A DNA stretch of 64,000 bases, from the NCBI GenBank assembly GCA_026122235.1, contig JAOCZM010000190.1, forward strand, positions 124,001-188,000, given 5' to 3'. The notes beneath the pieces were generated by a model, which saw only the letters and a program-made list of their open reading frames with translations, was not told the DNA's origin and made no database searches. Positions 20,223 through 33,591 of the stretch are shown here, one piece after another. The position numbers and the translations under genes are program-made. This stretch comes from Vinca minor. Lineage: Eukaryota; Streptophyta; Magnoliopsida; Gentianales; Apocynaceae. The stretch's first letter is position 1; the number at the start of each line of letters is the position of its first letter.

Positions 20223-22338
20223 TAATTTGGTGAGTTTTTGTTTGTAGTAAATATTGATTTGTTATTGATTAAATATTTAGGATTTGGAAGGGGGAATTCT
20301 GTGGGGAAAGAAGGAATTATGGGAAAATTTCAGAGTTGTAATGAAAATGAGAATGACAAAGATCAGATTCTGAAACCAGTGAAAGTGTTGAGGTCCAAGA
20401 ATTTCATGTCCCCAACAATTTCTGCATCTTCAATTAGATAAAAAAGAAGCTGTTCTTGAAGACCCAAGTAACATTTGCAGATTAACCTTTACCTTCTAAC
20501 TCTAATAATATTGATACCAAATGCTTGAATGTTGAATCCAATCCTACCAACAAGGCTTATTGCATCTCAGTTTCACATATTATTTGTCCTCTTGATGCCG
20601 ACCCGTTAATTCCTACTTATGATCCTAAAACTAATTATATGTCTCCTAGACCTCAGTTTCTTCGTTACAAGCCCCAACCCAAGAATCGAAGTCCTTAAGG
20701 GACTTGATTCGGAAGTTAGTAAACTTGAAGAAAATTTCACACTTGAGAGCTCATCGGATAGTGATGGTACTGAAGAACCAAATTCTGAAGATTCTCCAAA
20801 AGATTCTGAGGATTCTTCTTCTACTGAAACCGAGGAACCAGAGATGAAGGAAGAAGAAGTTGAAATTACTGAGAACAATGTTGAAGAAAAAAAAGAGGTT
20901 CTTCAAGAGTTGGAGATATATATCTCTGCTTCTGGTTTTCTTGTTTAGTGTCATATTTGTTTCCAATTCTTCTTTCATGAACACGGCTTCGAAAACCTTG
21001 AACTACTTCCATGAGTTGCATATACCATCAGGGGTTGTAGATACATCAAAAGCCAATTTTGATGCATTTGCTGGGAAGTTTCAGCAGCTGTCATTCGACT
21101 CGATTTCTCATCTGTCTATGCTAATTAATAATCTAAGTAAGCATGATCCTTTGAGCAACTTGCAGTTCGTGAATCTGACTGATTTACAGAAGGATATCTT
21201 GGTTGGCGGGTATCTTTGAGCTTTTGAGTTAGTACCCTTTAGTCCAAGTCTTGATGAAGTTTCTGAGAATGTTATTGGAGGAAAAATGTGTGAGAAACTA
21301 GTCACTGTTAACTTTGAAAATAAAGATGAAGAAGATGGTGAATCTTTACCATTTGAGGAGGAAACTTATGATGCAGAGGGAGTTTCGGAGGGTGAAATTG
21401 ACTTGAGAACTCAAGAACTTGCATCTACTTCAACACTACTACTACCCAAAGTCGAAAACCCCGAAAGTTTGAAGACAGTATGGAGCCAAGAGCAAGCTGC
21501 TTCTGATGCTGCTAATATAGCTCTAGAGCAAGCTGTTTCTGACCTTGAAATTCAACCTGAACTGCTTGAAACTATGAAATCAAAAGGTACTATTGATCAT
21601 GCTTCAGATAATCTTGAAGTTAAATTAGATGAAAATGCCCCTGAAGTTCCACCTGAACTGCTTGAAACCGCGATATTGGAAGCTACAGACATTTTTAGTT
21701 CTGAAGCAAATGTTGAGCCGTCATCAGCAAATGAAATGGTCGTCTTCCATTGATGGATCACAAAATCTGCTTTCAGCAAACTTCATTGCAGGAGTGATAT
21801 CAGTAGTAGTAGTATTGTCTCTAGTTTCGCCTGCAGTGTTTGTTTATTCAAGTCTCGGTTTCACCAGCAATCGAAAGACTTCAGTTTATCGCGATCAATT
21901 CTTAAGCAAGACAATTCCAGCATCATCAGTCCTTAAGCAAATACATCAAGATAGGCCATCAAAAGTTGATGTAATGGGAGAATCATGTCCTTCGGAACTG
22001 AGCAGCTTTCAGAATGAGAAGCGAAAACGAAGCTCAAAGCCAAGAGAGAATGCCAAGAGAGAGTCATTGGCTTCTTCATCAGAATGCTCTATGGATTCAC
22101 CATCATATGGAAGCTTCACCACTTATGAGAAGATTCATCCCAAACATTTTAGTTTTTTTTGTTAAATTTTCTTGAATTTAGTTCAAACATACTTTGATGA
22201 ATTGTATTAATAAAATAACTATATTTTTCAACTAACATATTTTTTTCTTGTGGGAATCTTCAGGCAAGTATAGATGGTGAAGTTATGACACCGGTTCGGA
22301 GATCAAGCAGAATCAGGAACTTAGTATCTTCCCCGTAA

Positions 22339-22726
22339 TCCGGTTCTGGCGACGATCAAGATTGGTTCAGCACGCCATCAACACCGGGACCAAAATGTAG
22401 CTCTTTATAGTCTTTCTGCTGGTTCGATGTTCTGATGCACAGCCGCGCACCCTGATTAGGATCGAACACCACGAGTTTGTTCTGACATTAGTAGTTGATG
22501 ATATTGTAATAGGGATAGAAAATTCTAATTCCAGATGTAATAATTGGCATTGATATAACAGTAATGAATCTATTGATCCAATTGTGTTATGTTTGAATAT
22601 CCTAGTTATGAGATGTGTGTGTGATGCTACTGTGGTGGCTTTATTTATCTCTCTTTTCTATAATTAACCTTTAGGACCAACTCCTCAGTTGATTTTACAT
22701 TTTTTTTCTTAACATGATTCTATACC
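22339..22726. other. 3' flank of the pseudogene
   Basis: Probable former 3' untranslated region and spacer. Nothing else is recognisable. Confidence 0.4.
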
Positions 22727-22930
22727 AGTAGCCCAAATGACTAGTTCAATGGTTAGAGGTGTAAGTAGACAAGATGACGTAGTATAGTTGGCTAACAACT
22801 CACCTTACTCTTTACCTCAAGGCAATGTTTAGAGTAAAGTCGAGAGTTCGAAACATCTTAATGTGTACATGTCAAGGTTTTGTCTGTTCAAATCTCAATT
22901 GGATTAGTTAGATAAAACAGAAAAGAAAGA
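22727..22930 (+). mobile_element. Possible tRNA-derived SINE relic
   Basis: An A-box-like TAGTTCAATGGTTAGAGG (22743-22760), a second A-box-like TAGTATAGTTGGC (about 22780) and a B-box-like AGTTCGAAAC (22844-22853) are spread over about 110 bp. The 3' end is A-rich. No target duplication is seen. The box spacing from the first A box is long for a tRNA, so this is tentative. Confidence 0.45.
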
Positions 22931-23073
22931 GGTAATGTGTGGATCGCATATGGAGGCCATAAGCAACCATGAACAAACAACTACTTATGATATGGATCTT
23001 ATGGTTCAAATTCATCCAAAATTCTTATATGGACCATGGTTCAATGAAGCATGTTGTCTATATTCATCAACAT

Positions 23074-23582
23074 TAGCACTGCCAAACGGACTAGAAACGT
23101 ACCGGATCGGACTTAGTCCATTTTTTACGGACCTTAAAATGGTAAGTCCATACCCAGTCCCCTTATAGTCTGTGGATTACGGACCGGTCCGCTGACTTTC
23201 TCATTTTTTTTTTTTGACAATTTTAATGAAACTAGTAAATAAAAAATAAAAAATAGCTAGTATGTTGCATTTCAATAAACTACAGACCGACCTAAAGTTA
23301 ATAATGAAAAATTCATCATATCAAGGTACAATAAAGGAACAATTCAATACTAGTCTACATCCCAATTAACTTCATCATGCATATAGTTAGTAAATGACAA
23401 ACTCAAGATACATACGATTAATTGATTTTATAAAAGTTAATTGGTGTCATAAGTTGTTAAGTTTAAAATTTAAAGAAAGAGGTAAACGAATTGTAATATT
23501 TTTTTGTTATGTTTCATCTTCCACACTCTCAAGTTTCAGATTTGGATTTCGAATAGATTAGGGTTTGAAAACTTTGAATCTT

Positions 23583-23657
<75 letters not shown>

Positions 23658-23853
23658 CATTCATAAAAGTCCGAGTCTGCTTTTTATATTTTAATTTTAC
23701 TTACTAATCCGCGGACTAGTCCGAGTCCGATTCGCAAAGTCCAGATCCAAACGGATCCGGACCCAAAATTCCTACATTTAAACGAACTATTATTTTCAAA
23801 TTCATACCCAGTCCATTTAGTGCGAATAACTCTCGATCCGTTTGACAGTACTA
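23074..23853. mobile_element. Non-autonomous hAT-type element with perfect 8-bp TSD
   Basis: The left end reads TAGCACTGCCAAACGGAC. The right end, inverted, reads TAGTACTGTCAAACGGAT. Identical ATCAACAT lies at 23066-23073 and 23854-23861, the 8-bp duplication expected of hAT elements. Inside are CGGACT and GTCCG-type motifs near both ends and a long TA repeat. No transposase sequence is present in the 780 bp. Confidence 0.85.
23585..23655. repeat. (TA)n microsatellite, 71 bp
   Basis: Uninterrupted TA repeat inside the hAT element. Confidence 0.95.
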
Positions 23854-23861
23854 ATCAACAT

Positions 23862-24586
23862 CAACAAAAATACTACTATTCTCATAATGTAACTGAATTT
23901 GGACCACATTGGACCACGGTTGATATAAAAATTAACTTACAAGGAATTAGATTGAAAAGGGTGGGGGGGGGGGGGAGGCAACAAGCATAAACATACCAAC
24001 TACAATATTTTCTCAAGCAGGAAAAAAAAAAATTTCTCAAGCAGGAAAGGTATTATTAAAAAAAGAAAATAAAGGAAACAAAGTGAAACTTCTAATGAGC
24101 TTTGGCCACGTTTACACTTCCAAAATTTCACCCCCGACACGACGGAAGTCCGAATCGTATGTGGAATAATTATTTTTCATATATACGGAACTAATTAGAA
24201 CATGTGTTTTGAGATTCAGAATAAGTGTTAAACGCGATAAGAAACGGAACACGTGTTCTGAATATCAAAATAGTTATTTTTTAAATCAATCTTAACCGTA
24301 AATTTTTTAATTTAATGGACGAAAAAAGTTTCGCACCGTTCCGCACTGGAACCGTAGTGATCCAACAGATAGTAATAAATAAATAAATAAACCACAAAAT
24401 ATTGGTAGATTGGTGAATATCGTCCTCATACTTATATATGTTCGCGGTAATAATTCCCATTCTAACTTTATTTATATTACACTCCTTAAATAATTTACTA
24501 TTGATAAAGGTACTCCTTTCGTCTAGAATATTTCACCACCCAAACTCGAAAAGCCAGATCACCAACAAAGACGGATGAAAGAAAAA
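23862..24586. other. Spacer upstream of the TIR element
   Basis: Contains a 13-G run (23963-23975) and a duplicated TTTCTCAAGCAGGAAA (about 24010 and 24034). No gene seen. Confidence 0.4.
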
Positions 24587-25613
24587 GGGTCAAACTACCC
24601 ACCCACCCCTCTCTTATGTTGTCCACACCCCCCTCCCCTCATTTAATTTTTTTTTCTCTCCTCCCAAAAAATCCTCTCTCAAATTTTTTTTCTCTACCCC
24701 TTCCCCACCGGAAAACCGTCACTGTTCACCGGAGTCACCGCCGAAACACCGATCAGAGCTCCGGTCACCGGTTTTCGGCAATTTTTTTTTTTGAAATTAT
24801 TGGACTAGATCCACCACAATATATCAGTTTGTAGTAAAAATTTTAACTTTTTAAGAATTGTAAATTTTTTAAACTTGTGATTTTTTTGAAATTTTGATGG
24901 GTTATTACGTACCGTAAGTGATAATACTTAAATACAAAAAAAATACTTGGAAATTTTTTTTGCACTTTTTTTTGTTGCAATATTCCTAAAATAATATTTA
25001 AGATTTTTTTTAAAATTTTTTTTATCGAGTGCTGACGTCAGCGAGCGAGTGCCACGTCACCGCTGCAGATCAACAGTGGTGGCGTGGCGGGACCGCTGCT
25101 GACGTCGACTGCGACCCCAAATTTTTTTTTCCAGAAAATTCTAAATAATTTTTTAGGAATATTGCAACAAAAATTAAGTGCAAAAAAAAATTTCCAAGTA
25201 TTTTCTTTGTATTTTGATATTATCATTGTTTATAATAATATCCATTTTCGATTTCCCATGTATCTTTAACTTTTTAAGAATTTTAAATTTTTTAAATTTG
25301 TGATTTTTTTGAAATTTTGATGGGTTATTACATACCGTAAGTGATAATAAATAGAAAAAAAATATTTTTTTGCACTTATTTTTTGTTGCAATACCCCTAA
25401 AATAATATTTAGAATTTTTTGCAAAAAAAATAAATAAATATTTGACCGCATGGCCCTAAAAAAATGGCACGGAAAATTGCTTCCGGCGGTGGCAGAAGTT
25501 TTCTGGAGGACAGGCAAAGAAAGTTGGGAAATTTTTTGGGAGGAGAGAGAAAAAAAAATTAAATGAGGGAAGGGGGTGTGAACAATATAAAAAGAGGGGT
25601 GCCTATAGTCCCC
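24587..25613. mobile_element. Long-TIR element with internal nested repeats, next to the TOR leader
   Basis: The left arm (24587 to about 24690: GGGTCAAACTACCCACC ... CTCATTTAATTTTTTTTTCT) recurs inverted at 25510-25613. Flanks ATGAAAGAAAAA and ATGAAAAAAAAA could be a decayed target duplication, but A-richness makes this weak. Inside, a block from 24842 to about 25010 recurs in the same direction at 25265-25425, and an inverted copy of part of it lies at 25135-25250. A short GC-rich part (24715-24780) is rich in CACCGG and CCGGTCACCGG. No transposase was found. Mutator-like is the best guess. Confidence 0.65.
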
Positions 25614-25639
25614 ATGAAAAAAAAAAATGCCCTCTTAAC

Positions 25640-25938
25640 TCTTGAGAATCATTAAAAAATAAAATTAATTTAATTAAAAAAACAGTTCTCAACAGAACAG
25701 AAAACAGAGAAAGAGTGGTTTTTGCTGTTTCCAGTTTCATCACTCTCTTCACGGAACTCTCAACTTTCAAAAATTCGATCAAAATCACTATAATTTATTC
25801 ATGATTTGTTGCAGAAATAGTTGAGTTTTAGATGCAGCATAGTTCATATATTAGTTGAATGATTTTGTTGCATTTCCAATCAAGTTAGGGTTTAAGTAGA
25901 GTCGTGTGAGTGTATTTATTTATATATTTATGTAGGCG
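25640..25938 (+). promoter_or_regulatory. Presumed TOR 5' leader with short upstream reading frames
   Basis: Sequence between the TIR element and the TOR start. It contains upstream frames ATG...TGA at 25801-25824 (7 codons), 25832-25858 (8 codons) and 25859-25888 (9 codons), and a bare ATG-TAG at 25930-25935, three bases before the main ATG. TTATATATTTATGTAG at 25920-25935 could equally be a 3' splice site of a leader intron, which would remove that last frame. The transcription start is unknown. Confidence 0.45.
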
Positions 25939-26786
25939 ATGGCGATGGCGACGGCGACTCAATCAATCCGTTTCGTTGGTCCGGTTCCGTCCACAGGCGC
26001 TGGCAATCTCGATGCTTTCAATAGAGTCCTCTCCGATCTCTGCACCAGAGGCAGCCCCAAGGTATTGGCATTTTTTTTTATTTTGTTCTTCATTTGTAGT
26101 GAATTGTGCTTACATTATTTTAGTGTTTGTATTGCCGATGATTTTTGTATGAATTTTTAGTGCATTTGGTTAGTTGTTGATTTTGCTTAATGAGTTTGGT
26201 GATAGTACTCGGTAGGATTGTTAAATATTTTTGAGAAGCTATTTGGTGATTCGTTTTGCTAATTGCTCAGAAAATTTGGTTACTTGGATTTAGATTCTAA
26301 AATCCGTACTAGATACAAGTATACTATTTAATACATCCTGATGGATTTCATATGGCTTCTTAATGCATTTGACTAGTTGATGAAGTTAGTTAATGAGTTT
26401 GGCGATAATACTCGTAGGATTGCTAAAAATTCGAGAAGCTAGTTGGTGTTTCCTTTTGCTAGAAATTTGCGTCTCTGTGTCAGTGGTATTTGGAACAGTA
26501 GATGTACTAATAACACATTCTATCGATTTTTTAACATGAGTTTATTCTTTATTCACTTGACTTCATTTTTGGCAAAATTGGAAACTGAAATGCACTTTGG
26601 ATTACAAGCATTGCTCGTTCGTATGTTTTACTCCTTTTATTAGTGACAATGAATTCCCTCATCTGAAAAACAGCTTTAGTACTGACTGGTATTCAAAGAT
26701 CTGCACTTGTTTGGAAGTTTTGATATTTGAGTTATTTTTAACTTCACCCTTTTGAATAACAAAAATCTCCAAAAGATGCAGTATTG

Positions 26787-26823
<37 letters not shown>

Positions 26824-29800
26824 CTTAATTCTGCAAGTGAAACTAAACACACTTTGCAGGATTGGATTTGGTATTTCATCACTATTTACTTGTATCTTTT
26901 GACTCGTAGATGTATATCTTTGTTAAGTTTTGCAGATGCCGCAATAAGCTAAGTTATAGTATTTCCATGCTTATGAAAGGGTGGTTTATTGCATTTTGTT
27001 CGTCTTGATAGTTCCCTTATGTGCTCATTATTATTCTATGCTTGAGACTCGAGTTTGACATGAAAAACATAATTCTCGGGAACATTGACATCCTTATTTT
27101 CTACATGCAGGAGGGAGCTGCATTAGCATTAAAAAGACTTGTAGAAGAAGAAGGTCGTGATCTCACTGGGGACGCTTTTTCCCGTTTTATGGATCATCTA
27201 TACGAACGAATTACAAGTCTATTAGAAAGTAGTGAAGTTGCTGAAAATTTGGGAGCACTAAGGGCTATTGATGAGTTAATAGATGTTACGATTGGGGAGA
27301 ATGCTTCTATGGTTTCGAAATTTTCTAATTACATGAGAATTGTATTCGAGTCAAAACGTGAACGTGATATATTGGTCCTCGCAAGTAAAGTTCTTGGTCA
27401 TCTGGCTAGAGCTGGTGGAGCAATGACTGCAGATGAAGTGGAACGCCAGGTTTGTTGGATATGTTTTCTGGTTTGCATGATGATTTGAGACTAGTAGGAT
27501 ATTGGCTCATTCGTTCACTTTCTCTTACTTATCTCAGGTAAAGAATGCATTGGAATGGCTTCGTGGAGATAGAATTGAATATCGTCGTTTTGCTGCAGTC
27601 TTAATCTTAAAAGTAAGTCTCTTTCTGTTAGCTTTTTGTAATGGTTGTTGGGTCGTTGCTTATAGGGTTGTTTATTACCACTATTTGAAGTATCTCAGCT
27701 TTCCTGTAAACGTTGGAGTTGATGAATATTGAATCTCGTCCTTGTGAACTTTATTTATAGTCTTTAAAGAGTTTGGGAAACTTCTAATTTGCTCACTTCT
27801 CAAAAGATGTGCTATACTCTGCCTTTGGAGGAATTATTAATACCATATGATTTATCATGATTTTACAATGCTCTAGTTTTTTGAGGAGCCTTTGACTACC
27901 TTTCTTTAATTTGTTATCTAAATAAGGCTACTCAACTCTTTGGCTATCCGATGGTTTTTCTTCATCATGATTTTACCATGCTCTTTCTTTTTGAGGAGCC
28001 TATGGCTACTGTTCTTTAATTTGTTTATCTAAGTAAGGATACGCCTCTCGTCCTCTATCTGATGGTTTTTCTTATCTTTCTTGTTACTTCTATTGAATAA
28101 TCATTTCACAGGGGGTAAAATTTGTGGATAAGGTTAACTAACTAAAGTAGAGTTTGGAAGTTCGTTAATTTTTTTAATGAAGTTACTCTTGCATAATTAT
28201 TAAAGTTTGGTCTTTTCCATATTTCGAAATTTATGATAAAGTTCTTACTTGGGCATTCATGAACTCCACTTTCCTTCTTTGCAGGAGATGGCTGAGAATG
28301 CATCCACTGTATTTAATGTCCACGTACCAGAATTTGTGGATGCTATATGGGTTGCCCTAAGAGATCCATCCGTTGATGTTCGTGAACGAGCTGTGGAAGC
28401 ATTACGTGCTTGTCTTCGTGTAATTGAAAAACGTGAAACGCGATGGCGTGTCCAGTGGTAAGTTTAGATTGGGACTGTAGCTTTAGATAATGTTTCCATG
28501 ACATTCAGGTTCTGTGTTGGTGTTTCAATTGTTATTTATATAGAAGTATCCAGAAACTACTATTTTACTTTGTGACTTTTTTAATGATTAGCCTAAAACT
28601 GTATCTTTTTTTTATTTTTTTTTATTTTTTTTATATCAAAATGTAAATATATATATTGATCAAAAGCATATAGCTATACAATCAAGTGTCAGCCACTTTA
28701 CAAAAAGGCTGTCTAATCCAATGGCTCGACCAAATCCTCATCCTGACTAGACATAGGGTCCAAAACATGGGGATACAAAGCAAAAGTAACCCTGTATACA
28801 TTTGTTTTGATCCTATTCACTAGATGATCTGCTTGAGTTTCAACTTGTTCAAAAATTCTTCTGTTTCTTTCGGTCCAAATGTGATAGATAGTACTAGTGA
28901 AAGCCGCCTTCTTCCTTTGGTGAATCCAGGAACTCCCTCTAGAGTCTAGCCTCCTTCTTTAGCCATTTGGTAGTACTTGCAATAGTGGTAAGCTGTCTTC
29001 GAATCTCCAACCACAAAAAGGATGCCTAAAACTGTATCTTGCTATTGCTTATAGTTGTTACTCGTTGCAAACTTGTTAACTTTCTAATGCACATGTTAAT
29101 TCCTCTTTCGGTTGGTTGTAATTTGTTTTGAAGCGATAGAAACTTAACTTCGTGCAATTCACTTCTGATGTTTTCTACCCTCTCTGCCAAACTTGGCTAG
29201 CCAAACTGGTAATTTGTTTCTTATTGCCTCTGTCAGTTATCTGATGCTGTCTGCTTTCTGCTTGTGGAACCTATTTGCTCTTATCTGTATGGTATCCTTT
29301 ATATCCTTTTGGATCTTTGATGCATTGTTTGATTGGCCAAATATATGATAGAACTTCAGATTGAGCTCGAGGAAAAACGTGTTTAGATTATACTCCCTCC
29401 ATTCCAAGATATAAGTCGTTTTAGCCTTTTTCACAAGAATTAAGGATTACGAAAACAAAATACCAATCCACACCCTTTATAATTAGGGAGAGAGATAGAA
29501 AGAGAAATAAATAAAGGGAGAGAAGAGGATAGATTTGGAAGTACAATTAGTACTCCTTGAAAGCTGCAACACAACTTATATTATGGAACTACTCCCTCCC
29601 TCTAAAACGACTTATACTTTAGAATGGAGGGAGTATCATTCTAGTTTCTTTATAGTAGTCCATTTGCTGTATCGATTGCCAGGGAAAATTTACTCTTTTA
29701 CTATTCACAGGTATTACCGCATGTTTGAGGCTACACAAGAAGGATTGGGTAGGAATGCTTCAATCCATAGCATACATGGTTCACTTCTAGCAGTTGGAGA

Positions 29801-29949
29801 ACTGCTGAGGTCGGTTGAGTTTCTCATCGTTGTAGGATTCGAGTCTTACTCTCGTTTATCTAAGCATATGGATAATGTTTTTTTTAGTATTTAGTTTTGC
29901 ACTTGTTGCAGTAGCTTCAACATTACGTGCATAGTGATTAGAATTAGCC

Positions 29950-30024
<75 letters not shown>

Positions 30025-33000
30025 TTCTGATTCTTTTTAGAGGCTGAAGTTTTGCATTTAACTGGACAGGAATACAGGCGAGTTCATGATGTCAAGATAT
30101 AGAGAAGTTGCTGAAATTGTTCTCAGATACTTAGAGCATCGGGATCGGCTTGTTCGTCTCAGCATCACATCTCTCCTTCCTCGAATTGCGCATTTTCTGC
30201 GTGATCGTTTTGTCACAAATTATCTGACGGTTTGTAATTTAGCTTGCTGCTTCATAAAATCATGCCCTTTTTGCTCATTTCAAGATTCTGGTGAAACTTT
30301 ATGTCACCTTTGATGTTGGTTCGGTGATTCTTGTGCTTATGAAATTCCTTTGCTGTCCAGATTTGCATGAATCATATCCTTCACGTCCTCAAAATACCTG
30401 CAGAACGTGCCAGTGGGTTTATTGCTCTTGGGGAGATGGCTGGTGCTTTGGATGGTGAACTCATTGAATATTTGCCGACTATAACATCTCATTTACGTGA
30501 TGCGGTGTGCTACTTATTTTAACTGCTGATTTTCTTCATGTTTTATACTTTTTGCTTAATTATTCGGGTTCTTATTTGTTTTGACGTGTTTGTTTGGAAT
30601 AGTTGCACAATTGTGTTATCTATCTGCATTTTTTATAACATAAACTACTTCATGACTCACATATATTATTTGCAGATTGCTCCTCGCAGAGGTAGACCGT
30701 CAACGGAGGCTTTAGCTTGTGTTGGGAATTTAGCAAAAGCTATGGGGCTGGCATTGGAACCCCATGTTCGAAGCCTCTTAGACGCTATGTTCTCTGCTGG
30801 TCTCTCTGTTACCCTCATAGAAGCCCTTGAGCAAATATCCACCAGGTACTCCAGGAATTAAGTAATCATTTTCTTATTTCTCTAGATCTTTCTGTTCACC
30901 TTTTATTCTGGTTGAACTTTTCAGCATTCCATCTTTGCTTCCAACTATTCAAGATCGGCTGCTTGAGTGCATTTCATTGGTTCTTACTAGACCCCTTCGT
31001 ACTCAAACAAGGGCATCTGTTGCCATGACTAGAGGAAATATCACCAATACTACCCAGCAAGTGTTGGAACTCAGTGGATCTGCTCTTGTTCAACTTGCGT
31101 TGCAAACTCTTGCAAGATTTAATTTCAAGGTGTGTCACTTTACTAACTTCTTCCTTTGTTCAACTTGCTAGTCATTTCATAATATATTTTTTATCTTTTA
31201 GGGCCACGATCTTCTGGAGTTTGCTCGGGAGTCTGTTGTGGTGTACCTTGAAGATGAGGATGATGGCACACGGAAAGACGCTGCATTATGTTGCTGCAAG
31301 CTCGTCGCTAATTCTTTTGCTAGCACATCTTCTGTGCAATTCAGTTCTTCTAGGACTAGTCGTGCTGGTGGCAGGCAGCGTCGCCTTATTGAAGAGGTTT
31401 CATTCGAATTTAAACTTCCTTTATGTGGTTTAATCCTACTTAATTTCTATCTGAAGTTTTTTTTTGTTTTTTTTTGTTGCACTCTTTCTTGTAGATTGTG
31501 GAAAAGATTCTTATTGCAGCTGTGGCAGATGATGATGTTACTGTTCGACATTCCATTTTCATATCTCTGCATGGAAATAGAAGTTTTGATGATTTTCTAG
31601 CACAAGCTGATAGTTTGACGGCGATATTTGCTGCTCTGAATGATGAGGTACTATTATTTTGCTGGGTAAAAACTGTTCTTCTAAGCATCCATTGTTGTTT
31701 CTACTTTTTGTCTTTAGGAGTCTGACTTGAATGCTTTTTCTTCGTAGCCTATAAATAAATTATAATCTCTGCTTAACTTTTCTCTTCTTTTTATTTCACT
31801 TTTTACGATGTCTATTGGGGGTGTTAGCTAATGAGAACTAAACAACTGAAATAATAACTGCAATAACTGATGTTATATGGTCCCAGAAAGTTTACCTAAT
31901 ACTGATTGAATTTCTTACCTTTATAGGATACTGGTTCATCTGAGAAATCAATTTCCTTTATAAAACAGACATGCTGGTACTCTTAATACATCAATTACTG
32001 ATTGAACTAAACAACTAACTGTTTGCTTCTCTTTCATGTACGGTCTTGAGTTCTTGGGTGGAAAAACAGTGTACTTTTTTTGCTGGAAATTTGGATCTTA
32101 AAGATTTGAGTTTATGAGCACCACTCTTCCTATAGTATCTTCTGTATCCCTGTAGGATTTTGAAGTTCGGGAGTTTGCAATCTCAGTTGCTGGAAGATTG
32201 TCCGAGAAGAATCCTGCGTACGTTCTCCCTGCACTTCGTCGGCATCTTATTCAATTGCTGACGTATCTTGAACAAAGGTATTTTTATGATAGCCTTGGGC
32301 TACTTTCCTTTACTATAGTAATCAGTTGTCAACTTGAGAATACCCTCCTGTTTACATTGTTCAAAAGTGGAGTTTACTGATAATATTGGCTAGATAGATT
32401 GACTTAGAAAATGTTGCCAAATAGACTTGGAAAAAGGAAGTGTGATTATTCTTTTCTATGAGTATCATTTTGTTCAAGAAGTTATTGCATACTTCTCTTT
32501 TTCTGTCAGCAGTGCAGATAGTAAATGTAGAGAGGAAAGTGCAAAATTGTTGGGGTGCTTAATTCGTAATTGTGAGAGGTTGATAATTCCTTATATTGCT
32601 CCAGTACACAAGGTTCAGTATCAACATATCTAAGCCTCACTTACCTTCTTTTACATTTCAGTATCTAAGCCTCAATATCTGTCTTTTTAGTTTCTCATGC
32701 AGTTTTCATGTTTAACAGGCACTAGTTGCTAAGCTATGCGAGGGAACTGGGGTGAACGCAAATAATGGGATTATAAGTGGAGTTCTTGTGACTGTTGGGG
32801 ATCTTGCAAGAGTGGTGTGTATTCCTTTCTGAATGGATCCCGTTTCTCACTCGGTCCTCCACTTTTGAGCATATGTTCTCTTTATTTTTCTTATATAGAT
32901 ATATGATCTTAATATTTAGGGAAATGATTTTTTGCTCTCATTTTTCATTTTTAACTTCTTGCACTCCTCCAACTATCTTTCCGTGACCCAAAGAATATGT

Positions 33001-33517
33001 AACCAAGTTTAGTTTGAAGCACCCTAGCAGTGTGCCATTGAGTTGATTTTCGGGAATTACTTTATCTCAACCATTTTTGACAAGTATTTTTCACTTCAAG
33101 GGAAGTAATTTATTGATGAAAATAAGAGGTATAATTTGGTCGATAAGGAACCCTTGAGGGAGTACCAAAAGTTACAGGAGCTGCTTTCCAACCCCTCTCT
33201 GGACCCTTCGACCAGGTTTTAGTTCAAAGATAGCTGGCGAGTGTGCTACTGAATTAACTTCTGTCTTCTAATTGTTCACGGTGGAAGTAAGATATTCTTC
33301 TTTCTGATGCTACGTTTTTCATTTTTCCTTTCCTAGTGTTTCATCATTAGCCTTTTTTTGAGACCCCTTTTGTTTATCATTTACTGTTAAGCAACTTATG
33401 TGTGCATGAGTAGAAATTGGTGTATACTTGACTTCTCCTGAAATGTGCCTTTGGGCTGGGTTCAAATTGAATATATGTCGATAGGTCTTGTAAGCCCTGA
33501 TGATATCATTGCATGGG

Positions 33518-33591
<74 letters not shown>

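Larger units (their letters stand above)
18543..22338 (+). pseudogene. Decayed pseudogene of a plant-specific transmembrane protein
   Basis: Exon 1 (18543-18720) starts MAAPPNKRSPSPLSSRP and has SGNPFPRP, TNPRSSNPVTPAN and two in-frame TAG stops (18612, 18630). Exon 2 (from 20281) has LRSKNFMSPTIS, PKTNYMSPRPQFLRYKPNPR (about 20622-20685), acidic repeats and a membrane segment (ISLLLVFLFSVIFV near 20922). Later comes a second hydrophobic stretch (FIAGVISVVVVLSLVSPAVF near 21785), then SYGSFTTYEKI. The last exon (22264-22338) encodes TPVRRSSRIRN and stops at TAA. Frameshifts occur near 20440, 20900, 21220 and 21750, and the exon before 22150 lacks a normal donor. This layout matches an uncharacterised plant protein family. 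Retained introns show that it was not retrotransposed. Confidence 0.75.

Noticed and set aside
20606..20878. Minus-strand serine-rich frame
   Set aside because: Antisense of the acidic EDS-rich exon of the pseudogene.
25910..26152. Alternative start of a protein at 25910 in another frame
   Set aside because: It begins at GTG and overlaps TOR exon 1 out of frame. The exon 1 frame from 25939 matches TOR.
26676..26882. Minus-strand frame with RERERERE
   Set aside because: It is a translation of the (TC)n microsatellite in TOR intron 1.
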